Assembly (NCBI GenBank): GCA_028023455.1
Contig: JAQFVV010012398.1
Span: forward strand, 6,224,682 to 6,288,681
Origin: Epiperipatus broadwayi
Taxonomy: Eukaryota; Onychophora; Udeonychophora; Euonychophora; Peripatidae
DNA length: 64,000 bases
Direction of reading: 5' to 3'
The stretch's first letter is position 1. Each line of letters opens with the position of its first letter. The notes beneath the pieces were generated by a model. It did no database searches. It was not told where the DNA came from and saw only the letters and a list, made by a program, of their open reading frames with translations. Positions 1 to 8,890 of the stretch are shown here, in pieces. The translations under genes were made by a program, and so were the position numbers.

Positions 1-515
1 TAGAAAAAATGTTAGCAAAATTATATACAAAATGTCTAAATGATAAAGATATACCAGATGGTTGGAAGATAGCAGTAGTTACAATAATATTTAAAAAAGT
101 TGATAAAAAAGATATTAGAAAATACAGACATATTAGCTTTCTACTAGTTTATTCCAAAATCTTTATAAAGGTAATCACAATTCATTTACAGTGAACTTTG
201 AACTTTAATCAACCAAAAAAAGAAGCTAGATTTAACAATGGTTCTATTACACTGGATCATATTCAAGCATTGAGAGGAATTGTAGAAATAACCAATGAAT
301 ATGAGTTGCAATTATTTCTCTACAGTGTTTAAAGCTTTTGATCTTCAAAACATAGACATGGAATATTTTTCATATTCTAAAGATCATTTATGAAAAAGTG
401 ATAGCAGGGAGTAGATTACATGAAGACACTAAGAAGATTCACTTTGATAAGGGAGTACTATAAGGTGATTCCATATTTCCAAAAGTTTTTACTGCAGTTT
501 TACAAAACAAATTTT

Positions 516-738
516 TATGTTAGTAGAAAGCTTTACCTCCATCAATGTAAATTCATATAAGCACATGTACAGTGAAAAGCTTTAACAAAAAGTAATTTTA
601 AACAACTAGGCTTATCTAGTTTTTGACTAATACAAGGCATAGTCATAATTGAAAGCTAACTAAGCTTATTTGTTTAAAATTACTTTTTATTAAAGCTTTT
701 CTCTGTACGTGCACATATATTCATTTAAAACAAATTTT
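516..738. mobile_element. Hairpin insertion in the RTE element, 12-bp TSD
   Basis: A foldback sequence whose arms lie at about 547-606 and 663-725, separated by about 55 bp. The direct repeat AAAACAAATTTT is at 504-515 and again at 727-738, fitting a 12-bp target-site duplication. The flanking RT reading frame joins cleanly if the insert and one repeat are removed, which independently supports the boundaries. No coding capacity. Whether it is a DNA-transposon MITE or a retroposed hairpin cannot be decided. Confidence 0.7.
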
Positions 739-1053
739 GTGAATTAAAATGAGATAAAAATGACATGGAGATTATTTAAATCATTTTAATTTTGATGATG
801 ATATGGTTGTTTTGGCAAATAATGTTTCAGAGTTTAAATGCTGCAAGAGTTATCAGATGACAGTAAGAAAATAGATTTAAAAATAAATACTACATAAACT
901 AAAGTAATGTTTAACTGAAATACAGGCTTATTATATATGTGTATGAATATATAATATATAGGGTATATGAGTGCAGACTTTCACATGACCCACTATTCAC
1001 CACTCTAGCTCATATCACTGATACACCTGAACACATATATGTTGAAAAGATAA

Positions 1054-1112
1054 ATAATCACCAATATACGTATTTTATGCTAAAGCAGCAATCACCAGTT
1101 GGTCCAGATTAT
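1054..1112 (-). ncRNA. Hammerhead-ribozyme-like motif (minus copy of dimer)
   Basis: Read on the minus strand: outer stem I ATAATC/GATTAT, internal loop, inner stem I CCAA/TTGG, core CTGGTGA (one change from CTGANGA), stem II TGCT-loop-AGCA, AAAA where GAAA is expected, and short stem III AT-ACGT-AT followed by the cleavage-site A. All three helices form, but two core positions (A6 to G and G12 to A) deviate, so cleavage activity is doubtful. The order of parts matches type I hammerheads. Confidence 0.6.
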
Positions 1113-1149
1113 CATATCTGAGCACTTATTGTATATATAATGTAGAGAT

Positions 1150-1212
1150 GATAACCTGGACCAACTGATGATTGCTGCTTTAACATGAAATATATATATA
1201 TTGGTGATTATT
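1150..1212 (+). ncRNA. Hammerhead-ribozyme-like motif (plus copy of dimer)
   Basis: Core CTGATGA at 1165-1171 and GAAA at 1187-1190 are both canonical. Stem II would be 1172-1176 with 1182-1186 around a GCTTT loop, but it carries a C-A mismatch and a T-T pair next to the core. Stem III is an AT-only hairpin (1190-1199). Inner stem I pairs CCAA (1161-1164) with TTGG (1201-1204), and outer stem I pairs ATAA (1151-1154) with TTAT (1208-1211). This is the only copy of this family here with both core boxes intact; the weak stem II makes activity uncertain. Confidence 0.65.
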
Positions 1213-1592
1213 TATCTTTTCAACATATATGTGTTCAACTGTATCGGTGATATGTGATAGAGTGGTGAATGATGGATCATGTGAAAGTCTGTGCTTATAA
1301 AGTAATGTTTAATATATTTTCATAGAAAAAAAATAAAAGATTTATAATTAGGAATTAAAAGAAATTAACAACTTCGAATACTTTGATTAATTATTATTAT
1401 ATATAGAATCATATAGTGCATGAAATTAATCACATAATTAATCTTGGATAGAGTGCTGTTGGTAAAAAAAAATATATCTATGTGTTTGAAAAGAAAGATT
1501 TATTTTCACAGATATCTTTACAGTTCTTACTTAGAGATCTGAGACATTGACACTAAACAGAAGACAAATTCAGACTTCATAATTGAAAGCCA

Positions 1593-2029
1593 AGTTCTTA
1601 TTATGAATTCATTCTAACTCAGCAGAAGTTTATTCTTAAATAATGGACTTATCCTACTACAATATTATCAAATCTGGATACAAGTTACAATAAAACTGAC
1701 CAATGAAGTAACAATAAAAGGAAATAAATAGCCAATGGTATAAACATGCAATTTGGAAAGCGAGAACAGTGAATCCAACTGAAATATTTTTACATACTAA
1801 ACATCTCTTGAAAGGAAAGTATAAACAGGAAACTTCCAGATATTCATTTAACACCAAACAATTACCAAGCATTGAATGATAATATGTATATTATCCACAA
1901 TATTGCATGCCCAAGCCCAGACTGCTATCTTTACTTTGAAATTTCCATTTGTATTTAGGTTAGATCCACTTCCAGTACAATGTATTACTCTTGTTTTATT
2001 GATGCTATTTGGACTAACTGTTGATTTTC
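1593..2029. other. AT-rich stretch without recognisable gene
   Basis: No family match was found in either strand. It lies between the interrupted RTE element and the gag-like remnant and is probably part of the 4.3-kb nested insertion. A short unbroken frame on the minus strand (1657-1872) has no recognisable domain. Confidence 0.4.
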
Positions 2030-3301
2030 TTTTTTATATAGTTCTCCATGATCGTCATCATTCAGGTATTTCTTCACATCATGGTAGGGTATTTCTTCTA
2101 TATCAATGGCATTCCATCTGGAGTTCAGATCTTTTTTAAATGGCTCTTTTTGTTTGGGTTTAAATACTCACTCTCTATCACCATCATTTGTAGATTTGTT
2201 GCTATCAAAAGCATTGAGTAATTCAGCTACTTGCTCTACAGTTTTCTGAGCAGTTCTTATAGGCATCTGTTCAATATGATTAGGAAAACTATGCTCAACT
2301 ATGTGTACAATTTGGCTTTCAGATAAGAGATCAGTTGTCAAGGCTCTTAGTTTATGTATTTGCCATCGAAAAAAAAAAGTGAATGCCTCTCAAGATCTGC
2401 ATTTCTGCTTGGCAATATGGAGTTTGATTTCTTTATGATAATCTGCACTTCAGTAGGAATTTAACAAAGCCTGTTTAAATTAGTCAAAATTTACAGGCTT
2501 GCCAAACAATGAATCCTACCATGCTTGAGATGCCCTTTGGAAATGGCTACAAGCAATTGTGATTTTATCCTCTTCAGATAATGTATTTAAAGTAGATACT
2601 CAATTAGAGCTTCCCCTGCATGCCCTACAAAACTCCTAATTTTTAAGTATTGATTGACAATACTAGGATTAGAATTATATATGTGTGCATCAATGTCAGG
2701 GTCTACATTCCTATTAACATCTGGTTGACTATTTTTATGTGCTATACTTAGTTTTTCTGTAGCCAAGTCTACCTTAGATAAGTTTTTTTCTTTTATATCT
2801 AGCTCTGTTTTCATCAACCTCTCTGCTATCTTTTTCTGCATTCTGATTTGGCTTTCATCTTTTATTTGAAAATATATTCAATTGTTTTGCTTGGATCAAC
2901 TCTTGCTTATTTTTTATTTTTATCTCTTCTACTGTCCCATGCAATTGCTCAAATTTCCTATACTGCACATCTTTATTGAATTAAATATCGAGACATTTCA
3001 TTAACCCTACTTCCTAACTCTGCAAAGTGACTCTGTAATCTACTTATTATTTTTTCACTTACTTGTTCTGTTTTTTATTCTCGCTGGTCTGAGTTTCAAT
3101 TAGGCTTCCAAGTCCTTCATTTTGTTCTTCCATTTGGCCTTTCATTTTTTAATTTTGTGTTTTAAGATCTTTTAGATGGCTTTTTAATCCTTCAATTTGG
3201 GATTTATAATTTTCACTTTGTTTTTAATTTTATCTTTCAATTCTGTGAACATGTTCATAATTGTATTCATAAACTCATTATTAATGAGTCTTAGTTTCAT
3301 T
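2030..3301 (-). pseudogene. LTR-retrotransposon gag-like polyprotein remnant
   Basis: Read leftward from a plausible start ATG at 3301, the frames give a lysine- and glutamate-rich, probably coiled-coil N-terminal part. A capsid-like region follows: SFVGHAGEALIEYL near 2600-2640, HFQRASQAW with a stop at the expected tryptophan (2520-2560), then KPVNFD and later EQMPIRTAQKTVEQVAELL (about 2200-2280). The order of a RASQAWW-type motif, an SFPNHIEQ segment and a C-terminal helix is what gag capsids of LTR retrotransposons show. At least six stops or frameshifts break it, and no protease, RT or integrase follows. The family (Ty3/gypsy or other) is not resolved. The sequence before the ATG (TRAKVTTEARG in translation) may be an untranslated or extended N-terminus. 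Confidence 0.5.
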
Positions 3302-3309
3302 TCCCCGAG

Positions 3310-4150
3310 CTTCCGTTGTCACTTTAGCTCGCGTAATCATATATAAAAAATTATAATAAAATTGACTGCTAACTTTTCTATAACAATTTAAAAACATATA
3401 TATAAATCTAATAATTTTTTTCTTATTTGACAATTAGAATGCCGATCTTTCTTTTCATCATATAGACTTTTTTAATGCTGAATTTTATTTATTTCTCTGC
3501 TATTATCTCTAGCAACCTATTGCTATTACTTTCACTGTTTAAAGACACTTATAAGTTTATTTATTGATTTTTTTTTTTAAACAAAATAAATTTTCATATT
3601 TTCATCCGACCAAGTATTTTATGTTTTTTTTTCAATTACTAATTTATTTATTTTTTCGAATGCTAATAAAAAAAAAATTAAAAGTAAACTGGCTTCACTC
3701 CCTTTTTGTTTTGATCTAGAATATACTAGACTTGTCACTAAACGTAATGGTCAGTCATTTGAAAGAAAAAAATTGACAGCTAACATTATTAGAATGTTAA
3801 TGCAAAAAAGAGAATGAAATGCTAACGATTATTTGTTTTCTCTATATAGAGAAAAAAGAATTAGTGAAAATTATTTTCCTAGAATAATTTATTTCTAGCA
3901 ATCCAGAAAATTGCTCAACATTTTTTTTATAGAAAACCAAATCCAAAAAAATCCGAATTAAAACTAGCAACTTCGATAAATATTTGTGTTCTGCAGTGTA
4001 TAAAATTCTACATTTTCAGTCAATTCCTATCTATTTTTCTGAGTTTGATTTTGATACAGCAATATCATTCCTGAATCTTATTTCTGTCCAAAACTCCTAA
4101 CTATATTACAAATGTACAACTTCAATTTCCATTTTCAGAGGGAGGAATAA
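3310..4150. other. AT-rich stretch, no gene seen
   Basis: Poly-T and poly-A runs dominate (for example 3565-3580 and 3667-3680). No family-level match was seen on either strand. It separates the two gag-like remnants, which point in opposite directions. Confidence 0.4.
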
Positions 4151-4163
4151 AAAGAAAAGAGAT

Positions 4164-4800
4164 TTTGCTATAGAATTCAGAAAACTAGCACTGAATGGTG
4201 ACTTTAAGAATTTCTTAAATAAAGCACTGACATTGCTTTTTATTTATGAAATAAAAAATAATTGTTTCAGAGTCAAGTTGTTAAAAGATCCAAATATCAC
4301 TTTTGATTAGGCAGTTTCCTAGACAAGACACTACAGTGAATCAGACAGCTCCATTAGAAAAAACTTACCCCAATGTTAAAGTTGTTATGCAGAAAATTGT
4401 ATCAACAAATACCCAGTTGACCAAAACAAAAATAGGAGAGCTTCAGCTACAAATATTAAAAACTGCCCAAATTAATTTTAAAAAACAATTGCAAAATTTG
4501 CTATAGATATGAAAAGTCAAAACATGCATATCCCAAATGTCCACATCAGTATACAGTATGTTGATATTGTAATCGTGTTAGTTATATAGAAACCGCATAT
4601 TTAAAAAAAAAACAAAACAGCAAGTTGTTCAAAAAAGATGGAAGAATCCATTCTAAAAACCCAGAAGGGAAAAATAAAATCAAATGAAGCCAACCTGTAT
4701 ATAAATAATATGAGAGACACTGATTTATCTCTCAAGGCCCAAATTATAATTAATGATATGCCAATAATAATAAAACTGCACAACATATCTGCAGCATTTG
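4164..4800 (+). pseudogene. Gypsy-type gag C-terminus and zinc-knuckle remnant
   Basis: In translation the frame begins FAIEFRKLALNGDFKNFL and continues to a VKLLKDPNITFD segment. This is the capsid C-terminal pattern of Ty3/gypsy gag, in which a short helix is followed by a KLL..DLTFDKAV box. After a stop at about 4303 an open stretch (to 4506) leads into CYRYEKSKHAYPKCP and CNRVSYIETA. These look like two degenerate CCHC zinc knuckles with Cys and His positions partly lost. RNA binding by the knuckles is the known family role. Several stops make it non-functional, and no protease or RT was recognised downstream. It is on the strand opposite to the 2.0-3.3 kb gag remnant, so these are two separate insertions or an inverted pair. 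Confidence 0.58.
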
Positions 4801-5071
4801 TTATATGAAAAATACTTGGACTATCATTAATAAAAAATCATTAGCTTCAATTTAGCTGTAGAATAATTTCTGATTACAAAGTCAACTAAATATCACTCTT
4901 GAATGAAACAAAAGTTAAATCGCTATTCTGATTAAAACTATTTATTTGTCTCTGGTTGTGTAGGCTTGAAAGCATAACATTTCTTTAGGCTATGACTTAT
5001 TTAATTAACCACTTTGGAGTTATACAATCATTTAATTGTACCAGATAGGCAAATATTCTAACTTTATTGGA
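4801..5071. other. Intervening AT-rich sequence, no gene
   Basis: No coding or repeat signal was recognised between the gag remnant and the foldback at 5072. Confidence 0.35.
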
Positions 5072-5158
5072 AAAGCTTCAATCTACTCCACCCTCCAACT
5101 CTTCATCTGTCCCTATCATTGAAAACCTGAAGAGTTGGAAGGTGGAATAGATTGAAGC
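5072..5158. repeat. Inverted repeat abutting the hammerhead repeat
   Basis: Arms near 5072-5107 (GCTTCAATCTACTCCACC and onward) and 5126-5158 pair with few mismatches around a loop of about 20 bp. The right arm is the first part of the hammerhead-bearing unit that follows, and the same segment recurs at 5588-5604. The palindrome may therefore be a remnant of an inverted-copy junction. Confidence 0.6.
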
Positions 5159-5425
5159 CTATCCATTATAGTTTGAAGATTTTCTATCTTAATATAAACC
5201 AAGCATTGATTATATATATGTGTGTGGGAGATGATGATCTGGACCAACTGCTGAATGCTCGTTCAGCACAAAATGTGTATCTTGGACATCATTTATCTTT
5301 TTCACATGTGTGTGGTTATTTGTATTGGTTATATTAGATAGAGTAGAGAGTTGAAAAAAGCTTGAAAATCTGTGTTCAAATCCCTCATAATCTCCAAGTA
5401 TATAAAGTATATTTGTATTCAAGTA
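5137..5425 (+). mobile_element. Hammerhead-bearing repeat, tandem unit 1
   Basis: The unit starts with a TAGATTGAAGCC segment, continues through an ATCTTAATATAAA stretch and a GTGTGTGG tract to the hammerhead motif at 5231-5292, then TTTTTCACATGTGTGTG. It ends with CTTGAAAATCTGTGTTCAAATCCC and TATATAAAGTATA. The GTTCAAATCC segment resembles a tRNA B box, but no convincing A box is placed upstream, so a tRNA-derived SINE is only a possibility. A second copy in the same orientation starts about 450 bp downstream. No protein is encoded. Confidence 0.65.
5231..5292 (+). ncRNA. Hammerhead-ribozyme-like motif, tandem unit 1
   Basis: Outer stem I pairs ATGATG (5231-5236) with CATCAT (5287-5292). 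Inner stem I pairs CCAA (5244-5247) with TTGG (5282-5285). The core is CTGCTGA (5248-5254, A6 changed to C). Stem II is TGCT/AGCA (5256-5259 with 5265-5268) and AAAA (5270-5273) stands where GAAA is expected. Stem III is AT-GTGT-AT and the cleavage-site nucleotide is C5281. The secondary structure is well kept while two core bases are lost, so this copy is probably inactive. Confidence 0.62.
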
Positions 5426-5585
5426 TTATAGATTCAGCATATATCCTGCCCTTCCTCTTCTGTGTATTTAAATGGATAAAGTCCTATAAAGTTAACATGG
5501 GCATGACATTAAAATTAGCATCAACAAGAGATTTGGGGGTTCCATTTTCAGATTTTCAATGGCTGAATGGCTGAAGAATTTTTAT
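5426..5585. other. Spacer between the tandem hammerhead units
   Basis: About 160 bp with no recognisable family. It could be part of a longer repeat unit (roughly 450-bp period) or unrelated sequence. Confidence 0.35.
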
Positions 5586-5858
5586 AGTGGAGTAGATTGA
5601 AGCCTGTCCATTAAAGTTTGAAGATGCTATCTTAATATAAAATGAGCACTTATTATATATGTGTGTGGAAGATGGTGAGTTGGACCAACTGATGAGTGCT
5701 GATTTAGCACAAAATATATTGGAGATTTTTTTCACATGTGTGTGATACATGTCTATTGGTTGTATGAGGGAGAGGGAATTGCTGAAAGGAGCTTGAAAGT
5801 CTGTGTTCAAATCCCCTTTATTAAATCTAATCTATTATATAAAGTATACTTGTATTTA
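5586..5858 (+). mobile_element. Hammerhead-bearing repeat, tandem unit 2
   Basis: Same order of parts as unit 1: TAGATTGAAGCCTGTCC, the ATCTTAATATAAA segment, a GTGTGTGG tract, the hammerhead motif, TTCACATGTGTGTG, CTTGAAAGTCTGTGTTCAAATCCCC and a TATATAAAGTATA end. The two units differ at many positions, so the tandem is old. Direct tandem copies with a ribozyme resemble the repeat layout of ribozyme-bearing retroelements such as retrozymes and Penelope pseudo-LTRs; membership of either class is inference. Confidence 0.65.
5681..5722 (+). ncRNA. Hammerhead-ribozyme-like motif, tandem unit 2
   Basis: Canonical core CTGATGA (5689-5695) is followed by a perfect five-pair stem II GTGCT/AGCAC (5696-5700 with 5706-5710) around GATTT. 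AAAA (5711-5714) replaces GAAA, and stem I CCAA/TTGG pairs 5685-5688 with 5719-5722. Stem III is cramped (two-nucleotide loop) and outer stem I is not obvious. G12 to A is shared with two other copies, suggesting it was already present in a common source. Confidence 0.62.
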
Positions 5859-5965
5859 AAAATTGTATATATATTATTGTAAATATGCATAATAAATATC
5901 TTTTTTCATTTAAAAAGTAGTTATTTTTAAATGGCCACAATATTACTTCCAATCATATTACCATA

Positions 5966-6280
5966 TAAACACAATGGTTCTTGGATAAGAAAATAACAGA
6001 TATCATCAACATCATTAAAAAAATTAAGGGCTAAAATAGCAGGGATCTGAAAATATTGCTAGAGAGATGATAATAGATGGACAATTGAAGTCATAAAGTG
6101 GATCCTAACAGATTTTGAAAGACTTACAGATTGCCAACATGTGAAAAAGACTAGTGAAATAAAGAAGATAGTTGCAGATATGAAAAAAAAAGGATATGAA
6201 TCAAAAACCATGGTTAAACATGAAAAGATCTTCACCATGAAGTGGAATGATGATAATGATTAAAAATTTTGATGATATAT
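5966..6280 (+). pseudogene. RTE-type LINE C-terminus and 3' tail
   Basis: This decayed frame reads WIRK, ITDIINIIKK, then RDDNRWTIEVIKWI and EIKKIV. It corresponds to the end of an RTE-type polyprotein, where WAGHIARRDDNRW precedes a short arginine-rich end. It finishes with a GAT-rich tail (6238-6280), typical of RTE 3' ends. Frame order and family match the fragment that breaks off near 1592. The simplest reading is one LINE copy split by about 4.3 kb of later insertions. Stops inside the frame make it non-functional. Confidence 0.68.
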
Positions 6281-6540
6281 ACTACACTTATTATTTAAGT
6301 AATACTTTGGGTGCAATTTGAAATTTATAATTGCAGTTTGTAATGTTATAATTGACTATTTTTTAGTCTGCATTCAGAATAGATTTTATTTACCTGTTTA
6401 AAGAGGTTTATTTAAATTTTTTGTATCAATAATTTTAATCTCTGCGGTCAAGTTGCAATCTTTAATGTCTACATAAGTATATTAGACCATTAATAAGGGT
6501 GGGATTTCACGCTTATTGTTAAAAGAAGATTGATTTGACA

Positions 6541-6655
6541 ACAGTTAGAAATTGTTGATTGTTATTGGTATTGAGATTGTCTAAATGTTGATTGTTTTTT
6601 AATGATTATTTTTATAAACATTGACTAGTTTTTAATGATATATATATATACACCT
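6541..6655 (+). repeat. Dispersed repeat family F, copy 1
   Basis: Contains GATTGTTATTGGTATTGAG, GATTGTCTAAATGTTGATTG and a TTTTTAATGATT segment, shared with 10,885-10,985 and 23,838-24,020. The last copy is a hairpin; this one keeps only one arm. No coding capacity. Confidence 0.6.
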
Positions 6656-6659
6656 TTAA

Positions 6660-7120
6660 TATTTATCACTTATTATTTAGGTATTAAAGTCACTCTTTAT
6701 TTTAGTTACTGTGTTAAGATGGAAGTTGACTGAAACTATCAATATTTATAAATAAACCACAACTTAAGATTTATTTTTAATTAAAGAAAAAATGTATAGT
6801 ATAAGTGGATCATGAGATTTAAATTTAAGATTGAATTTGATAATTATTTTAAATAGTGAAAGTTTTTAACGAAGAAATCTAGATTTTTTAATTAGTTCAT
6901 AACAAACTGAGATAAAAATGTATGAGCAATCAATATATCTATTTTTAGGGGGAAAAAAAAATTGAGGTTGATTATAAAAGAAAAGTATTAGATCTTTGAA
7001 ATTGATGAAGAATTGGTCATATACTTGCAAGCATTGTACAATTTTGCCATGTCAGAAATTTTTTTAGTCTACATAAGATATTCTAGTATAAGAGAATTGA
7101 GTCATGTGATCTATGACTAA
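6660..7120. other. AT-rich stretch, no gene
   Basis: Nothing recognised on either strand apart from short A- and T-runs. Confidence 0.35.
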
Positions 7121-7490
7121 TTTGACTATTTATAGTCTCTGCTTTAAGTCTTATGCGATGTTATATTGCTAAGACTACTAATATATGGTATAGCTGAAGA
7201 TCTCTCAGCCCCATATAGCTATTTGAATTGGATAGCTGGGTTTGAAGACATGTAGGCGTCTGAAAATTTCAGATTTTCCACTCAATAGATAACTTTTAGA
7301 TAAATGCTGGCTTTGGGTTGGTATTTTTAGATCTAGTGTCTGAAGCTATCCTAGCATCTCTCTGCGGAGTGCTTTGCATGAAACCATGGTCAGAGGTTGG
7401 GGGGGTGGGTCCTGACAGAAATATTTTAAATGCTTTCTCTGGCTAAGCATTTATCACAAAGCTTGTTTGAGGAATTGGCAATGCTCATTG
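7121..7490 (+). mobile_element. Diverged relative of the 43.5-kb hammerhead element
   Basis: From about 7240 it aligns with the element at 43,495-43,809: GACATGTAGGCGTCTG, AACTTTTAGATAAATGCTGG, TTTTTAGATCTAGTGTC, the hammerhead-like core, then AGCATTTATCACAAAGCTTG at 7454-7473. The right inverted-repeat arm is recognisable. The left arm is not, unless the short palindromes at 7150-7220 are its remains. It is older and more diverged than the 43.5-kb copy. No protein is encoded. Confidence 0.6.
7357..7396 (+). ncRNA. Degenerate hammerhead motif
   Basis: Core CTGCGGA (7362-7368; canonical CTGANGA needs A at the fourth place), stem II GTGC/GCAT (7369-7372 with 7376-7379) around TTT, GAAA across 7380-7383, palindromic CCATGG stem III, cleavage triplet GTC ending at 7391, and inner stem I CTCT/AGAG. 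The placement of every part equals that in the 43.5-kb element, so homology is more certain than activity. Confidence 0.5.
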
Positions 7491-7904
7491 TTTTATTCTA
7501 AATATAATCTTTTATTTATTTTAGTCCATAATTTATATGTCTACAGTACTCATACAACTATAAAAAAGTTGGAAATTATAATTATACAATCCCTTTTATA
7601 AAAAATGTTATTGTCTAAAATAACATAAAAACCTAGTATAAGTACCACTGAAGTTCTGAAACTTATCATTTACCATACCATGCTTCTTAACTTATAATCA
7701 TTATGATTTATTTGATATTTTCATCTAGGATTAGCTTGCATATTATTTCTATATTTTAAATTAGTAGCATCAATCATACCATTAAATCTTATTGATTAAA
7801 AGACTTTTAAGACAATTTTTTTTACTGATCTACTAACACCATTACTATCACTAGTTTTAATAGAATTATTCTAAGAGCAATATTATATGGATTTTTTTCT
7901 CTAT
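7491..7904. other. AT-rich stretch, no gene
   Basis: No family match seen. Confidence 0.35.
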
Positions 7905-8890
7905 TTATTTTTTGCCTTGCATGGATTTGTGTAGAAATAGAATGGTGGATGCTGGAGTCCTATAATTATAAATCATAGCACCCAATTCTTGCTTTTCTTC
8001 TTATAAATTCCTGAATCATAAAATATTCAATCATTTTTTCCCTGTATGATTTAGTTGTCTGTGAAATAGTTGACTGTTAAACTTTGGAACCCATGATTTA
8101 TGAATTATGATTCTAGCTTTATCACTTCTAATTCTTTAACTTCTTATGAACTTCTGAATAGTAAACTATTTGATTATTTTTGCCCTGCATGATTTAGTGC
8201 AATGATGGAGTGGTTAGTTCCAGAACTCAAAGTCCATGGACTTTAGCCCAGATTTTTCATTTTCTGTGCTTAAAATTCAAACCACTTATTTATATTTTTA
8301 TTGATTTATCAAAACACTAGCAGTGGTTATTTCACTGTGTGTATAATTCTAGTTCATATATAACTAGTAACTTTTTTATTACTTTTTCATACCTAAATTT
8401 TAATGTGTTTATTACTATTTAGAAAATTATTAAAATAGCAGTTTATAACAGTGCAAAAAAAGCAAATCATCATCATGAATGTCAAGCTATAAAATTTCCT
8501 TCCGAAAATTTTTACAACTTTTAGTTTGAAAATGTTTATACACACACAATCACAGATTCTGTAGTTCAGAAGTCAGGGATCATGTCTACAGCTCTATCAC
8601 TTCTAATGCTCATACTTTTTACAAATTTCCAAGAAAACAAATTATTTATTTGATTGTTTTTCCTATGTAGTTTAGTCTATGATTGAATGGTAAACTGTGA
8701 AGTTAAAAGTCTATGAACCAAGGTACATGGATCTATATATTTTTGTGTAAGATGATATAAATATGACAACTAACCTTACTTTTTTCAATTTTTAGATATA
8801 TCATTTTTGCTGCTCAAGTTTTTTATAAATTCCTTAGCAAGTAGAAAACTATGTGATTATTATTACTCTATGCTTCCCTCACAATATCAC
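7905..8890. repeat. Degenerate tandem-like repeat block
   Basis: Related segments recur at about 7905-8060, 8085-8225, 8560-8715 and 8800-8880. Each combines a TTTATCACTTCTAAT-like run, an AAATTCCT..GAA stretch, a TATTTGATTATTTTTCCC-like run and a TGATTTAGT end. Identity between units is low and spacing irregular. The element type is unknown and no coding capacity was seen. Confidence 0.45.

Larger units (their letters stand above)
915..1298. mobile_element. Head-to-head dimer of a hammerhead-ribozyme repeat, 14-bp TSD
   Basis: A 384-bp palindromic element inserted into the RTE reverse transcriptase. It is flanked by the 14-bp direct repeat AAAGTAATGTTTAA at 901-914 and 1299-1312. It consists of two diverged copies of one unit facing away from a centre near 1125: a minus-strand copy reading left and a plus-strand copy reading right. 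Each has the hammerhead-like core annotated separately, followed by a shared tail (TGGTGATTATTTATC, CATATATGTGTTCA, then GTGAAAGTCTGTGC). The same unit recurs at 5.1-5.9 kb. No protein is encoded. The target duplication shows that the inverted dimer arrived as one insertion. Mobilisation by a Penelope-like element is inference. Confidence 0.75.
3..1592 (+). pseudogene. RTE-type LINE reverse transcriptase, decayed, nested insertions
   Basis: This is the central to C-terminal part of a non-LTR (LINE) reverse transcriptase, which would copy element RNA at a nicked target. The open segment 9-194 carries RYRHISFLLVYSKIF-like text, a decayed form of the NYRPISLLS motif. Downstream frames give a TLDHIQALRG stretch, a degraded VRQGD region near 440-490 and FDDDMVVLANN at 791-823, the catalytic FADD box with the first residues drifted. 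Text near 1530-1560 (SETLTLNRR) matches the YGSETWTL region that follows the RT core. Stops and frameshifts are frequent and the 5' part lies outside the window. Two insertions (516-738 and 915-1298) interrupt it, and removing each with its target duplication rejoins the frame. The motif set and the GAT-rich tail at 6245-6280 favour the RTE clade. The clade is inference; the RT identity is firm. Confidence 0.82.

Noticed and set aside
1876-2139. 87-codon plus-strand frame
   Set aside because: It is opposite the gag-like minus-strand remnant and has only low-complexity hydrophobic content.
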